From: Nocardia suismassiliense
GTDB lineage: Bacteria; Actinomycetota; Actinomycetes; Mycobacteriales; Mycobacteriaceae
Length of the DNA: 64,000 nt
Direction of reading: 5' to 3'
Assembly (NCBI RefSeq): GCF_900269665.1
Contig: NZ_LT985361.1
Location: 416,965-480,964 of the forward strand
Every line of letters starts with the position of its first letter. The stretch's first letter is position 1. Below are positions 45,771-55,258 of this stretch, in pieces. The notes beneath the pieces are model-generated. The model saw only the letters and a list, made by a program, of their open reading frames with translations, searched no databases and was not told where the DNA came from. A program made the translations under genes and the position numbers.

Positions 45771-48700
45771 ATGATGCAACTTCCTGGCCACAGGTCACCT
45801 GGACCCGTCGGGCTCTACGACCCGGCGAACGAACACGACGCCTGCGGTGTCGCGTTCGTCGTCGACATGCACGGCCGCCGCAGCCGCGACATCGTCGACA
45901 AGGCTATTACGGCTCTGTTGAACCTGGAGCACCGTGGTGCCGCAGGCGCCGAACCCAACAGTGGTGACGGCGCGGGCATCCTGATCCAGGTCCCGGACCG
46001 GTTCTTCCGCGCCATCGTGGACTTCGAGTTGCCGCCGGAGGGCTCCTACGCCACCGGTATCGCCTTCCTGCCGCAGGCCAGGCGCGAGGCCGCGCGTGCC
46101 GCCTACGGCGTGGAGAAGATCGTCAAGGAAGAGGGCCTCGAGGTTCTCGGCTGGCGCGAGGTGCCGATCGACGAGTCGTCGCTCGGTGCGCTGGCGCGCG
46201 ACGCCATGCCGACCTTCCGGCAGGTCTTCATCGGCTCCCCGCGTGGTGCGGCCGAGCAGCTGTCCGGGATGGACCTGGAGCGCCGGGCCTACGTCGTCCG
46301 CAAGCGGGTCGAGCACGAGCTCGGCAAGTCGGGCCCCGGCGAGGGCTCGGTCGGCAAGGAGTCGGTGTACTTCCCGAGCCTGTCCGGCCAGACCTTCGTC
46401 TACAAGGGCATGTTCACCACGCCGCAGCTGCGCGCCTTCTACCTGGACCTGCAGGACGGCCGGGTGGAGTCCGCCCTCGGCATCGTGCACTCGCGCTTCT
46501 CCACCAACACCTTCCCGTCCTGGCCGCTGGCGCACCCGTTCCGCCGCGTCGCGCACAACGGCGAGATCAACACCGTCACCGGCAACGAGAACTGGATGCG
46601 GGCGCGCGAGGCGCTGCTGCGTTCGGACATCTTCGGCACCGACTCGGCGGGCAACAACCGGCTGGAGAAGATCTTCCCGGTCTGTACCCCGGGGGCGAGC
46701 GATACCGCGCGCTTCGACGAGGTCCTGGAACTGCTGCACCTCGGCGGCCGCAGCTTGCCCCATGCGGTGCTGATGATGATCCCCGAGGCGTGGGAACGCA
46801 ACGACACCATGGATCAGCGCCGCCGCGCGTTCTACGAGTACCACTCGATGCTGATGGAGCCGTGGGACGGCCCGGCGTCGGTGTGCTTCTCCGACGGCAC
46901 CGTGGTCGGCGCCGTGCTCGACCGTAACGGCCTGCGCCCCAGCCGCATCTGGATCACCGACGACGGCCTCGTGGTGATGGCGTCGGAGGTCGGCGTGCTC
47001 GACATCGACCCGTCCAAGGTGGTCCGCAAGGTCCGACTACAACCCGGCCGCATGTTCCTGGTCGATACCTCGCTGGGCCGCATCGTCGGCGACGACGAGC
47101 TGAAGACCGATCTTGCGGCCGAGCACCCGTACCAGGAATGGCTGGACGCGGGTGTGACCAAGCTCGAGGACCTGCCCGACCGCCCGCACGTGCACATGTC
47201 GCACGACCGGGTGCTGATCCGCCAGCAGATCTTCGGATACACCAACGAAGAACTGAACCTGCTGATCTCGCCGATGGCCAAGACCGGTGGCGAGGCGCTC
47301 GGCTCGATGGGCACCGACACCCCGATCGCGGTGCTGTCGTCGCGGCCCCGGCTGCTGTTCGACTACTTCTCCCAGCTGTTCGCGCAGGTCACCAACCCGC
47401 CGCTGGACGCGATCCGCGAAGAGGTGGTGACCAGCCTGCGCCGGGCCATCGGCCCGGAGGCCGATCTGATGCACCCCGGCCCGGAGTCGTGCAAGCAGAT
47501 CGCGATCGAATCGCCGATCATCGACAACGACCAGCTGGCCAAGCTGGTGCACATCAACGACGACGGCTCCCAGCCCGAGCTGCGTTCGGTGATCGTGCGC
47601 GGCCTGTACCCGGTGGCCAAGGGCGGCAAGGGTCTGCGCAAGGCGCTCAAGGCCATCAACACCCAGGTGTCGGCCGCCATCGACGGCGGCGCCCGGATCG
47701 TCGTGCTCTCCGACCGCGAGTCCAACGAGAAGCTGGCGCCGATCCCGTCGCTGCTGCTGACCGCGTCGGTGCACCACCACCTGGTGCGCGAGCGCACCCG
47801 CACCATGGTCGGTCTCGTCGTCGAGGCCGGTGACGCCCGCGAGGTGCACCACATGGCGATGCTGGTCGGCTTCGGCGCGGCCGCGATCAACCCGTACATG
47901 GCCTTCGAGACCATCGAGGACATGCTCGAGCGCGGCGCGCTCGAAATGCCCGGCAGCACCGGCGATCACGCGGCGGACTTCCGCAAGGCGGTCGCCAACT
48001 ACAACAAGGCCGCCAGCAAGGGCGTGCTGAAGGTGATGTCCAAGATGGGCATCTCGACGCTGGCCTCCTACACCGGCGCGCAGCTGTTCCAGGTGATCGG
48101 CCTGTCCCAGGACCTGGCCGACGAGTACTTCACCGGCCTGCGCTCGCACCTGGACGGCATCGGCCTCGAGGACATCGCGGCCGACGTCGCCGAGCGGCAC
48201 CGGCTCGCGTTCCTGGAGAACCGCAACGAGCGCGCGCACCGCGAGCTCGAGGTGGGCGGCGAGTACCAGTGGCGGCGCGAGGGTGAGTACCACCTGTTCA
48301 ACCCGGACACCGTGTTCAAGCTGCAGCACGCCACCCGCACCGGTCAGTACTCCATCTTCAAGGAGTACACCAAGATGGTCGACGACCAGACCGAGCGGCT
48401 GGCCTCGCTGCGTGGCCTGTTCAAGTTCAAGAAGGAGCGCGCGTCGATCTCGATCGACGAGGTCGAGCCGGCGTCGGAGATCGTGAAGCGCTTCTCCACC
48501 GGCGCGATGAGCTACGGCTCCATCTCGGCCGAGGCGCACGAGACCCTCGCCATCGCGATGAACCGGCTCGGCGGCCGGTCGAACTCGGGTGAGGGCGGCG
48601 AATCGCCGGCCCGCTTCGAGCCGGAGGAGAACGGCGACTGGCGGCGCAGCGCGATCAAGCAGGTGGCCTCCGGCCGCTTCGGCGTGACCGCGCACTACCT

Positions 48701-50420
48701 GACCAACTGCACCGACATCCAGATCAAGATGGCGCAGGGCGCGAAGCCCGGTGAGGGCGGCCAGCTTCCGGCGCACAAGGTGTACCCATGGGTCGCCGAG
48801 GTGCGGCACTCGACACCGGGTGTCGGCCTGATCTCGCCGCCGCCGCACCACGACATCTACTCGATCGAGGATCTGGCGCAGCTGATCCACGACCTGAAGA
48901 ACGCGAACCCGCAGGCGCGGATTCACGTGAAACTTGTTGCGGAGCCCGGCGTCGGCACCGTCGCGGCCGGTGTGTCCAAGGCGCACGCGGACGTGGTGCT
49001 GATCTCCGGCCACGACGGCGGCACCGGTGCCTCGCCGCTCACCTCGCTCAAGCACGCGGGCGGTCCGTGGGAGCTCGGCCTGGCCGAGACCCAGCAGACG
49101 TTGCTGCTCAACGGACTTCGCGATCGCATCGTCGTGCAGGTGGACGGTCAGATGAAGACCGGCCGCGACGTGATGATCGCCGCGCTGCTCGGCGCCGAGG
49201 AATACGGTTTCGCCACTGCGCCTTTGGTGGTCTCGGGCTGCATCATGATGCGGGTCTGCCACCTCGACACCTGCCCTGTGGGTGTAGCGACGCAGAACCC
49301 GGTGCTGCGCGAACGTTTCACCGGCAAGCCGGAATTCGTCGAGAACTTCATGCTGTTCATCGCCGAGGAGGTCCGGGAACTGCTGGCGCAGTTGGGCTTC
49401 CGCACGCTGGACGAGGCCATCGGCCGGGTCGACCTGCTCGACACCGCCAAGGCCAAGCAGCACTGGAAGGCCAGCAAGCTGGACCTGTCGCCGATCCTCG
49501 ACAATGTCGAGACCGCGTTCATGTACCAGGACCGGCGCTGCACCAAGACCCAGGACCACGGCCTGGACAAGGCGCTGGATCAGCAGCTGATCACGCAGAG
49601 CCGCGACGCGCTCGAGCGTGGCCAGGCGGTGAAGTTCGAAACCAAGATCACGAACGTGAACCGCACCGTCGGCACCATGCTCGGCCACGAGGTGACCAAG
49701 CTCTACGGTGGCGCCGGCCTGCCCGACGACACCATCGACATCACCTTCACCGGCTCGGCGGGCAACAGCTTCGGCGCCTTCGTGCCCGCGGGCATCACGC
49801 TGCGGGTGCAGGGCGACGCGAACGACTATGTCGGCAAGGGACTCTCCGGCGGCCACCTGGTGGTGCGCCCGTCGCTGAACGCGCCTGCCGAGTTCGTGGC
49901 GGAGGAGAACATCATCGCGGGCAACGTGATCCTGTTCGGCGCCACCAACGGCAAGGCGTTCATCCGCGGTGTGGTCGGCGAGCGCTTCGCCGTCCGTAAC
50001 TCGGGTGCCCTCGCGGTGGTCGAGGGTGTCGGCGACCACGGTCTGGAGTACATGACCGGCGGCCGGGTGGTCATCCTCGGTGAGACCGGGCGCAACTTCG
50101 GCGCCGGTATGTCCGGCGGTGTCGCGTTCGTCTACAACCCGAACGGCACCTTCGAGTCCAGGCTCAACCCCGAGCAGGCCGACGCCGTCGAGCAGCTCTC
50201 CGGTGACGACTTCACCTGGCTGCGCGACATCATCACCCAGCACCGCGATCAGACGGGTTCCGCTGTCGCCGAACGCATTCTGGGCGACTGGTCGCAGCAG
50301 GTGAACCACTTCGTGAAGCTGATGCCGCGCGAATACAAGAAGGTACTGCTGGCCATCTCCGAGGCGGAGAAGGCGGGCAAGGACGTCGACGAGGCGATCA
50401 TGGAGGCGGCCCGTGGCTGA
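45771..50420 (+). CDS. gltB: Glutamate synthase large subunit (GOGAT alpha chain)
   Basis: A 1549-residue enzyme that transfers the amide nitrogen of glutamine to 2-oxoglutarate. An N-terminal class II amidotransferase domain becomes active after removal of 24 residues exposing Cys25 ('EHDACGVAF'). Central and FMN-binding synthase domains follow ('[38 protein letters not shown]'). The [3Fe-4S] cluster cysteines are at about 1157-1168 ([16 protein letters not shown]). The C-terminal GXGXG beta-helix follows. Length agrees with the family. It is followed by gltD after 59 bp. The start ATG at 45771 has AAGGCAGAGG upstream; a second ATG is directly after. A parS-like sequence lies at 48920-48933. 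Confidence 0.97.
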   Translation: MMQLPGHRSPGPVGLYDPANEHDACGVAFVVDMHGRRSRDIVDKAITALLNLEHRGAAGAEPNSGDGAGILIQVPDRFFRAIVDFELPPEGSYATGIAFLPQARREAARAAYGVEKIVKEEGLEVLGWREVPIDESSLGALARDAMPTFRQVFIGSPRGAAEQLSGMDLERRAYVVRKRVEHELGKSGPGEGSVGKESVYFPSLSGQTFVYKGMFTTPQLRAFYLDLQDGRVESALGIVHSRFSTNTFPSWPLAHPFRRVAHNGEINTVTGNENWMRAREALLRSDIFGTDSAGNNRLEKIFPVCTPGASDTARFDEVLELLHLGGRSLPHAVLMMIPEAWERNDTMDQRRRAFYEYHSMLMEPWDGPASVCFSDGTVVGAVLDRNGLRPSRIWITDDGLVVMASEVGVLDIDPSKVVRKVRLQPGRMFLVDTSLGRIVGDDELKTDLAAEHPYQEWLDAGVTKLEDLPDRPHVHMSHDRVLIRQQIFGYTNEELNLLISPMAKTGGEALGSMGTDTPIAVLSSRPRLLFDYFSQLFAQVTNPPLDAIREEVVTSLRRAIGPEADLMHPGPESCKQIAIESPIIDNDQLAKLVHINDDGSQPELRSVIVRGLYPVAKGGKGLRKALKAINTQVSAAIDGGARIVVLSDRESNEKLAPIPSLLLTASVHHHLVRERTRTMVGLVVEAGDAREVHHMAMLVGFGAAAINPYMAFETIEDMLERGALEMPGSTGDHAADFRKAVANYNKAASKGVLKVMSKMGISTLASYTGAQLFQVIGLSQDLADEYFTGLRSHLDGIGLEDIAADVAERHRLAFLENRNERAHRELEVGGEYQWRREGEYHLFNPDTVFKLQHATRTGQYSIFKEYTKMVDDQTERLASLRGLFKFKKERASISIDEVEPASEIVKRFSTGAMSYGSISAEAHETLAIAMNRLGGRSNSGEGGESPARFEPEENGDWRRSAIKQVASGRFGVTAHYLTNCTDIQIKMAQGAKPGEGGQLPAHKVYPWVAEVRHSTPGVGLISPPPHHDIYSIEDLAQLIHDLKNANPQARIHVKLVAEPGVGTVAAGVSKAHADVVLISGHDGGTGASPLTSLKHAGGPWELGLAETQQTLLLNGLRDRIVVQVDGQMKTGRDVMIAALLGAEEYGFATAPLVVSGCIMMRVCHLDTCPVGVATQNPVLRERFTGKPEFVENFMLFIAEEVRELLAQLGFRTLDEAIGRVDLLDTAKAKQHWKASKLDLSPILDNVETAFMYQDRRCTKTQDHGLDKALDQQLITQSRDALERGQAVKFETKITNVNRTVGTMLGHEVTKLYGGAGLPDDTIDITFTGSAGNSFGAFVPAGITLRVQGDANDYVGKGLSGGHLVVRPSLNAPAEFVAEENIIAGNVILFGATNGKAFIRGVVGERFAVRNSGALAVVEGVGDHGLEYMTGGRVVILGETGRNFGAGMSGGVAFVYNPNGTFESRLNPEQADAVEQLSGDDFTWLRDIITQHRDQTGSAVAERILGDWSQQVNHFVKLMPREYKKVLLAISEAEKAGKDVDEAIMEAARG
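48920..48933. promoter_or_regulatory. parS-like sequence inside gltB
   Basis: GATTCACGTGAAAC matches the parS core GTTTCACGTGAAAC at 13 of 14 positions. In the gltB frame it covers codons ATT CAC GTG AAA, followed by CTT GTT. These A/T-ending codons are unusual in this gene, which otherwise prefers AAG, CTG and GTC/GTG. This hints at selection on the DNA itself. ParB binding is inferred. Confidence 0.5.
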
Positions 50421-50479
50421 CACGCGACGCATTCAACAGCTGAGTCCGATGTTCCTAGGCAAGATTACGGAGGCCGAAC

Positions 50480-51949
50480 GTGGCTGACGCACAAGGATTT
50501 TTGAAGCACACGCACCGGGAGCTACCGACCCGCCGACCGGTCGAGCTGCGCTTGATGGACTGGAAAGAGGTCTACGAGCAGGGGTATCCGAAGCAGACCC
50601 TGCAGCGGCAGGCCAGCCGGTGCATGGACTGCGGTATTCCGTTCTGCCACAACGGCTGCCCGCTGGGCAACCTGATCCCCGAGTGGAACGACCTGGTCTA
50701 CAAGGGGCAGTGGCGCGAAGGCATCGACCGGCTGCACGCCACCAACAACTTCCCGGAGTTCACCGGGCGGCTGTGCCCGGCGCCGTGTGAGGCGTCCTGT
50801 GTGCTCGGCATCAACCAGGACCCGGTGACCATCAAGCAGGTCGAGGTCGATCTCATCGAGAACGCCTTCGACGAGGGCTGGGTGGCCCCGGTCTACCCGA
50901 CTCGGTTGACCGGCAAGCGCGTCGCCGTCGTCGGTTCCGGCCCCGCCGGCCTGGCGGCCGCACAGCAGCTCACCCGCGCCGGCCACACCGTGACCGTGTT
51001 CGAGCGGGCCGACCGCATCGGCGGGCTGCTGCGCTACGGCATCCCGGAATTCAAGATGGAGAAGCGCTTCATCGACCGCAGGCTCGCGCAGATGGAGGCC
51101 GAGGGCACCATCTTCAAGACCGGCGTGAACGTCGGGGTGGACATCACCGCCGAGCAGCTGCGTGAAACCTACGACGCGGTCGTGCTCTCCGGTGGCGCCA
51201 CCCTCGCGCGTGACCTGCCGATCCCCGGGCGTGAGCTCGACGGCATCCACCAGGCCATGGAGTTCCTGCCGTGGGCCAACAAGGTGCAGCTCGGCGACGA
51301 CGTCACCGACGAAGACGGCCTGCCGCCCATTCACGCGCGCGGCAAGAAGGTCATCATCATCGGCGGCGGTGACACCGGCGCCGACTGCCTCGGCACCTCG
51401 CACCGGCAGGGCGCGGCCAGCGTCCACCAGTTCGAGATCATGCCGCGCCCGCCGGAGGAGCGCGCCGCGTCCACGCCATGGCCGACCTACCCGCTCATGT
51501 ACCGGGTGTCCTCGGCGCACGAAGAAGGCGGCGAGCGGGTGTTCTCGGTGAACACCGAGCGTTTCATCGGCGAAGACGGCAAGGTCACCGGCCTGCAGGC
51601 GCACGAGGTCAGCATGGTCAACGGCCGCTTCGAGAAGGTCGACGGCACCGACTTCACCCTCGACGCCGACCTCGTCCTGCTCGCCATGGGCTTCACCGGC
51701 CCCGAGAAGCCGGGCCTGCTCGAAGATCTCGGCGTCGGCTACGACCAGCGCGGCAACGTGCAGCGGGACAAGAACTGGGCGACCAACATCCCCGGCGTCT
51801 TCGTCGCCGGCGACATGGGCCGCGGCCAATCCCTCATCGTCTGGGCCATCGCCGAAGGCCGCGCCGCGGCCGCCGCGGTGGACCGCTTCCTGGAAGGTGA
51901 GACGGCGCTGCCCGCCCCCATCACCCCCACCATGGTCGCCCAGCGATGA
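50480..51949 (+). CDS. gltD: Glutamate synthase small subunit (GOGAT beta chain)
   Basis: A 489-residue FAD/NADPH oxidoreductase that feeds electrons to GltB. Two [4Fe-4S] clusters are held by Cys in 'RCMDCGIPFCHNGCPLGN' and 'RLCPAPCEASCVLG'. FAD is bound at 'VAVVGSGPAGLAAAQQL' and NADPH at 'VIIIGGGDTGADC'. The GTG start at 50480 follows GGAGG at about 8 nt. It forms an operon with gltB. A strong terminator follows. Confidence 0.96.
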   Translation: MADAQGFLKHTHRELPTRRPVELRLMDWKEVYEQGYPKQTLQRQASRCMDCGIPFCHNGCPLGNLIPEWNDLVYKGQWREGIDRLHATNNFPEFTGRLCPAPCEASCVLGINQDPVTIKQVEVDLIENAFDEGWVAPVYPTRLTGKRVAVVGSGPAGLAAAQQLTRAGHTVTVFERADRIGGLLRYGIPEFKMEKRFIDRRLAQMEAEGTIFKTGVNVGVDITAEQLRETYDAVVLSGGATLARDLPIPGRELDGIHQAMEFLPWANKVQLGDDVTDEDGLPPIHARGKKVIIIGGGDTGADCLGTSHRQGAASVHQFEIMPRPPEERAASTPWPTYPLMYRVSSAHEEGGERVFSVNTERFIGEDGKVTGLQAHEVSMVNGRFEKVDGTDFTLDADLVLLAMGFTGPEKPGLLEDLGVGYDQRGNVQRDKNWATNIPGVFVAGDMGRGQSLIVWAIAEGRAAAAAVDRFLEGETALPAPITPTMVAQR

Positions 51950-51976
51950 CCTGAACCCCTCTCTTACCGGAGCGGA

Positions 51977-52014
51977 AAAGGCGCCTGTGGACAGCAATGT
52001 CCACAGGCGCCTTT
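51977..52014 (+). terminator. Terminator of gltBD
   Basis: A perfect 17-bp stem (51977-51993 with 51998-52014) with a GCAA loop, followed by TTTGTTCTT. The stem contains TGTGGACA/TGTCCACA, so it also looks like DnaA-box sequence; the terminator reading is simpler. Confidence 0.85.
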
Positions 52015-52357
52015 GTTCTTGGCTGCCCAAATAACAAGGGGCTGACGGCAATCCGGTTCGACGCTCAACTACCCCAGCGCATAAGGACTTTCGCGACGAA
52101 CGGGACGTAGCAGATTTGGGCATTCGACGAAAATTCGAACAAGGCCGGGGTTTCGGATGGCGCCGGCGAGCTGGTACCTCTATTGTGATCCCGTCGTGCT
52201 GCTGATCTTGGGATGTGGGCTGTGGTCGTAGCCGACACGTCGGTGGGTGGCTTGTGTTAACCCAGCGTGCACTGAAACGTCATCCGTCGGGTTCAGCATT
52301 GGGGCGCAACTTGTCGAGGACGCACTCGCGAGAGGCATGGTTTTGGACTGGAGCGGT
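52015..52357. other. Intergenic region upstream of the cutinase gene
   Basis: About 340 bp with no supported gene. It is moderately AT-rich for the window (for example 52160-52260) and presumably carries the cutinase promoter. In-frame ATGs at 52247 and 52337 precede the chosen cutinase start but do not extend a signal peptide. Confidence 0.4.
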
Positions 52358-53257
52358 ATGCAGTTGAAGAAGGTTGTCGCGGCTCTCGGTGCTTCCGCGA
52401 CGGTGTTGTCCGGCATGGTGTTCGGCGCCGGTGCCGCGAGCGCGGCGCCTGGCTGCCCGAGCCTGTACGTGGTGGCGATCCCGGGTACCTGGGAGACCGG
52501 CAAAGACAAGACGCCGAAGCCGGGCATGCTGGCCGGGGTCACCAACAATCTGCCCCGTTCGGCGGAGGTCGACTACGTGACCTATGCCGCGACCGCGTTC
52601 CCATGGGAGGGCGAGGTCTACGGCAACTCGAAGAAGGAAGCCGTCGACACCGCGCGCGGCCTCATCTCCGACATGGCGAAGTCGTGCGGCGCCACGAAGA
52701 TCGCGCTCGTCGGCTACAGCCAGGGCGCCGACGCCGCCGGTGATCTGGCGGCCGAGATCGGCACCGGACTCAGTGTGGTCGCGCCGGAGCGGATCGCGGG
52801 CGTCGGCCTGATCTCCGACCCGCGCCGTTCCCCGAACGACATTCAGGTCGGCGCCCCGGCGCCCGGCGCGGGTGCCGGTGGCGCCAGGGTCGGCGGCTTC
52901 GGCTGGATCAGCGACCGCACCCGCAGCATCTGCGCGGTGAGCGACCTGTACTGCGCGACCGCACCCGACGACTTCGTCACCCGGTTCGCCGGCTTCCTGG
53001 CGCAGGCCTCGGACGCGAACCCGGCCAACATGTGGCGCTACCAGATCGAAGCCGGCAACATCATGAACGACCTGTTCGCGCATGGTGGCGTGCCGACCCT
53101 GCAGGCGCAGCTGACCGAGTCGGCGAACGAGCAGCGGGCCAAGGACCTGGAGCGCTTCTACAAGTCGCAGGCGCACACCCTGTACGGCAGCTACCCGGTC
53201 GGCGGCGGCCAGACCGCCGTGTCCTGGATGCACAACTGGATTGCGGGCATGGCCTAG
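52358..53257 (+). CDS. Secreted cutinase/carboxylesterase family protein
   Basis: A 299-residue exported serine esterase. A signal peptide (1-29, 'MQLKKVVAALGASATVLSGMVFGAGAASA') is followed by a cutinase fold with Ser121 in GYSQGA, Asp in 'CAVSDLYCATAPDDF' and likely His near the C-terminus. Four Cys (around 32, 110 and the CAVSDLYC pair) form the usual disulfides. It is longer than fungal cutinases because of a Gly/Pro insert ('APAPGAGAGGARVGG') and a C-terminal helical part of about 70 residues. Likely substrates are lipid or polyester esters. I chose the ATG at 52358 because it starts the signal peptide and has GGAG nearby. Confidence 0.9.
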   Translation: MQLKKVVAALGASATVLSGMVFGAGAASAAPGCPSLYVVAIPGTWETGKDKTPKPGMLAGVTNNLPRSAEVDYVTYAATAFPWEGEVYGNSKKEAVDTARGLISDMAKSCGATKIALVGYSQGADAAGDLAAEIGTGLSVVAPERIAGVGLISDPRRSPNDIQVGAPAPGAGAGGARVGGFGWISDRTRSICAVSDLYCATAPDDFVTRFAGFLAQASDANPANMWRYQIEAGNIMNDLFAHGGVPTLQAQLTESANEQRAKDLERFYKSQAHTLYGSYPVGGGQTAVSWMHNWIAGMA

Positions 53258-53274
53258 CTCCACCGCGTACCGAA

Positions 53275-53311
53275 ACGAAGGCCCACCTCCGGCAAGGAGG
53301 TGGGCCTTCGT
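53275..53311. terminator. Bidirectional terminator after the cutinase gene
   Basis: A perfect 16-bp inverted repeat (53275-53290 with 53296-53311) with a 5-nt loop lies 18 bp after the cutinase stop and 25 bp from the end of the convergent small secreted gene. Confidence 0.8.
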
Positions 53312-53335
53312 CGTATGGACTAGCGGGACAAGGGA

Positions 53336-53665
53336 TCAGCTGCTGCCCGCGGAACCGGTCGACGGTCGACCGTCCTTGAAGAAGATCCGCGGACCGGGCT
53401 CGTCCTTCCGGTGGATGCGCGGTCCGTCACCGCGCTCGCGATACTCCACCCGCGGGCCGTCATGTCCTTGGCCGCCGGGCAGCTCCAGGCCGCCGTGCGG
53501 ATGCGCACTGATATCGGTGCCGTCAGCCGGGGTCAGCTGAATCGCCGCCGGATCGGGTGCCTGCGCCGAAGCTGTCGCGGCCAGCGCGCCGGCCGGTAAC
53601 GCGATCAACGCTCCCGCCACGGCAATTCGGGTGAGGCGGCGTCTCGATGTACTGGAGAGCAACAC
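53336..53665 (-). CDS. Small secreted protein with Gly-Pro-Arg repeats, hypothetical
   Basis: A 109-residue protein with a signal peptide ('RRRLTRIAVAGALIALPAGALAATASA', cleavage near residue 33). The mature part is polar and probably disordered; the C-terminal half has three imperfect repeats, 'DGPRVEYRERG', 'DGPRIHRKDE' and 'PGPRIFFKDG'. No Cys is present. I do not recognise a family. The GTG at 53665 follows GAAAGGAT. It converges with the cutinase gene. Confidence 0.68.
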   Translation of the reverse strand: MLLSSTSRRRLTRIAVAGALIALPAGALAATASAQAPDPAAIQLTPADGTDISAHPHGGLELPGGQGHDGPRVEYRERGDGPRIHRKDEPGPRIFFKDGRPSTGSAGSS

Positions 53666-53781
53666 GGGAATCCTTTCTCTGGAACCGTGCGCTACTGAGG
53701 GTGGTAGCGCACCCGTCCCATAGAAGGTTCCGTCGCTGGGACGGCGGTGCGATGTCCCTGCCAATCGTCTGTGAGTGCCGC

Positions 53782-54393
53782 TCAGGCTTTGATATTGCGC
53801 GGCAACAGATCCCAGACGTGCCCGTTCTCATTGATCGTCGCCGCGGTCCGGCGCCCGGTGCGGGAGAACAGGATTCGGGTGATCGAGCAGTAGTCGATCG
53901 GGAACGTCAGCGGCCGTTCCAAGCCGAGGATCTCCTGGAGCAGCACGTTGATCACGCCACCGTGCGTGAAGGCGACCACCGTGCCTGCCGGGTCGGTGCT
54001 CGCGGCGATCTCGGTGACGGCGTCGAGCACCCGGGACTTGAACGCCTTGCCGTCGATCTGATGCGGCAGGTGCCCCGCTTTGATCCGTTCGTAGACCTCG
54101 CGGAACTCGACCTTGGCATCCTCGATCGGAATGTAGGCGGGCAGATCGCGATCGTATTCGGCGAGATCATCGATGAGGTCGAGGCCGGCGCCGAGCTTCG
54201 CCGCGGTCGGTGCCGCGGTCTCGCGCGCCCGGCGCTGGGGGCTGCTCACCACCCGAGTGATCCGGTGCTGGCTCAACGCGGCGGGCACCCGCTCGGCCTG
54301 CTCGAGCCCGACGGGCGCGAGCTCGGGATCGGCGGGACCGGCCGAGTTCATGATCCGGACCGGTTGGGCATGGCGAACGAGGATCAACTGCAC
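53782..54393 (-). CDS. Histidine phosphatase family protein
   Basis: A 203-residue protein of the phosphoglycerate mutase/acid phosphatase superfamily. The catalytic motif is L-V-R-H-A (usual RHG, here with Ala), followed by 'PELAPVGLEQAERV' and 'VVSSPQRRARETAAPTAAKLG', and the second active-site His in 'VVAFTHGGVINVLLQEILG'. The catalytic His, both Arg and the second His are present, so activity is plausible. Substrate unknown. The ATG at 54393 lies 58 bp from the end of the HxlR gene upstream on the same strand. Confidence 0.9.
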   Translation of the reverse strand: MQLILVRHAQPVRIMNSAGPADPELAPVGLEQAERVPAALSQHRITRVVSSPQRRARETAAPTAAKLGAGLDLIDDLAEYDRDLPAYIPIEDAKVEFREVYERIKAGHLPHQIDGKAFKSRVLDAVTEIAASTDPAGTVVAFTHGGVINVLLQEILGLERPLTFPIDYCSITRILFSRTGRRTAATINENGHVWDLLPRNIKA

Positions 54394-54451
54394 ACGCCCA
54401 CTCTGCCGTATCGGAGGCCGCGCCTCGATACGGGCGCGACACGGTGTCGCG

Positions 54452-55150
54452 TCAGCGACCGGTGCACTCCCGCGGCAGTTCGAACAGGGTGGTGAACTGC
54501 TCGGCGGCGGCCGCGTCGCCGGTTACCTGCGTGACGCCCGCGGTGATCGTCTCGGCCATCGAGTGCCCGTCGTAGACGACCGCGACGAAGGCCGCGACGC
54601 TGGTGTGGATGGCGGTCGCCGCGGTGCCGCTCGCACCGCGGGTGATGGTGAGCGTGCCGTCGTCGACCACCGCGTGGAATTCGTCGGTGTTCGCATCGGG
54701 TCCGGTGAAGTGCAGGTCGAAGTCGGCCCGTAGGCCGGCCGCCCGATCCGCCTGGAAATGCGTGCGCAGCGAGACGACGAGGGCGTCGGTGCTCACCTCC
54801 GAGCAGCGGTAGGTGCTGGGTGTGCGCGCACCCCAGTGACTGAGCGCGAGGATCACCGTGTCCAGTTCCTTGCCCCAGTCGGTGAGGTCGTAGACCGCGG
54901 CACTGACCGGCGGCGGCAGCTTGCGCTTGTGCACCACGCCCGCCTGGACCAGCTCGTCGAGCCGCTGGGACAGCACGTTCGGGCTGATCGTCGGCAGCCC
55001 GGCCCGCAGATCGGTGAATCGTTTGGGGCCGAGCAGCAGTTCGCGCACCACCAGCAGGGTCCATCGTTCACCGACCAGGTCGAGTGCGCGGGCCGCGCCG
55101 CACGCGTCGTGGTAGCTGCGCTTGTTGCGGTGCTCAGGAGCAGCAGTCAT
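54452..55150 (-). CDS. HxlR-family transcriptional regulator with SCP2-like C-terminal domain
   Basis: A 232-residue regulator. Residues 10-110 form the winged-helix HxlR domain ('CGAARALDLVGERWTLLVVRELLLGPKRFTDLRAGLPTISPNVLSQRLDELVQAGVV'). Residues 125-232 look like a sterol-carrier/SCP2-type pocket ('LRADFDLHFTGPDANTDEFHAVVDDGTLTITRG'), seen in other actinobacterial HxlR proteins, and may sense a hydrophobic ligand. It is divergent from an MFS exporter and probably controls it. The ATG at 55150 is chosen because a TATGCT hexamer lies 7 nt upstream (leaderless). Confidence 0.88.
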   Translation of the reverse strand: MTAAPEHRNKRSYHDACGAARALDLVGERWTLLVVRELLLGPKRFTDLRAGLPTISPNVLSQRLDELVQAGVVHKRKLPPPVSAAVYDLTDWGKELDTVILALSHWGARTPSTYRCSEVSTDALVVSLRTHFQADRAAGLRADFDLHFTGPDANTDEFHAVVDDGTLTITRGASGTAATAIHTSVAAFVAVVYDGHSMAETITAGVTQVTGDAAAAEQFTTLFELPRECTGR

Positions 55151-55161
55151 GGAATACAGCA

Positions 55162-55173
55162 TATCAGCAGATA
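55162..55173. promoter_or_regulatory. Small palindrome at the HxlR promoter, possible operator
   Basis: TATC-AGCA-GATA is an imperfect inverted repeat overlapping the predicted -10 of the hxlR gene. It lies 86 bp from the divergent exporter start. HxlR proteins often bind such sites as dimers; binding here is inferred. Confidence 0.35.
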
Positions 55174-55258
55174 CTGCAATCGAATTAGGTAGTTGTTTTT
55201 TAGGACTAACCACTGCTAGCGTCGCATCATAACGATCTTCGGGTGGAAGGCAACGCTG

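Noticed and set aside
47037..50432. Very long open frame on the minus strand opposite gltB
   Set aside because: It is the mirror of a GC-rich coding frame. Its composition (Arg, His, Val, Gly, Asp) and lack of motifs show that it is not a gene.
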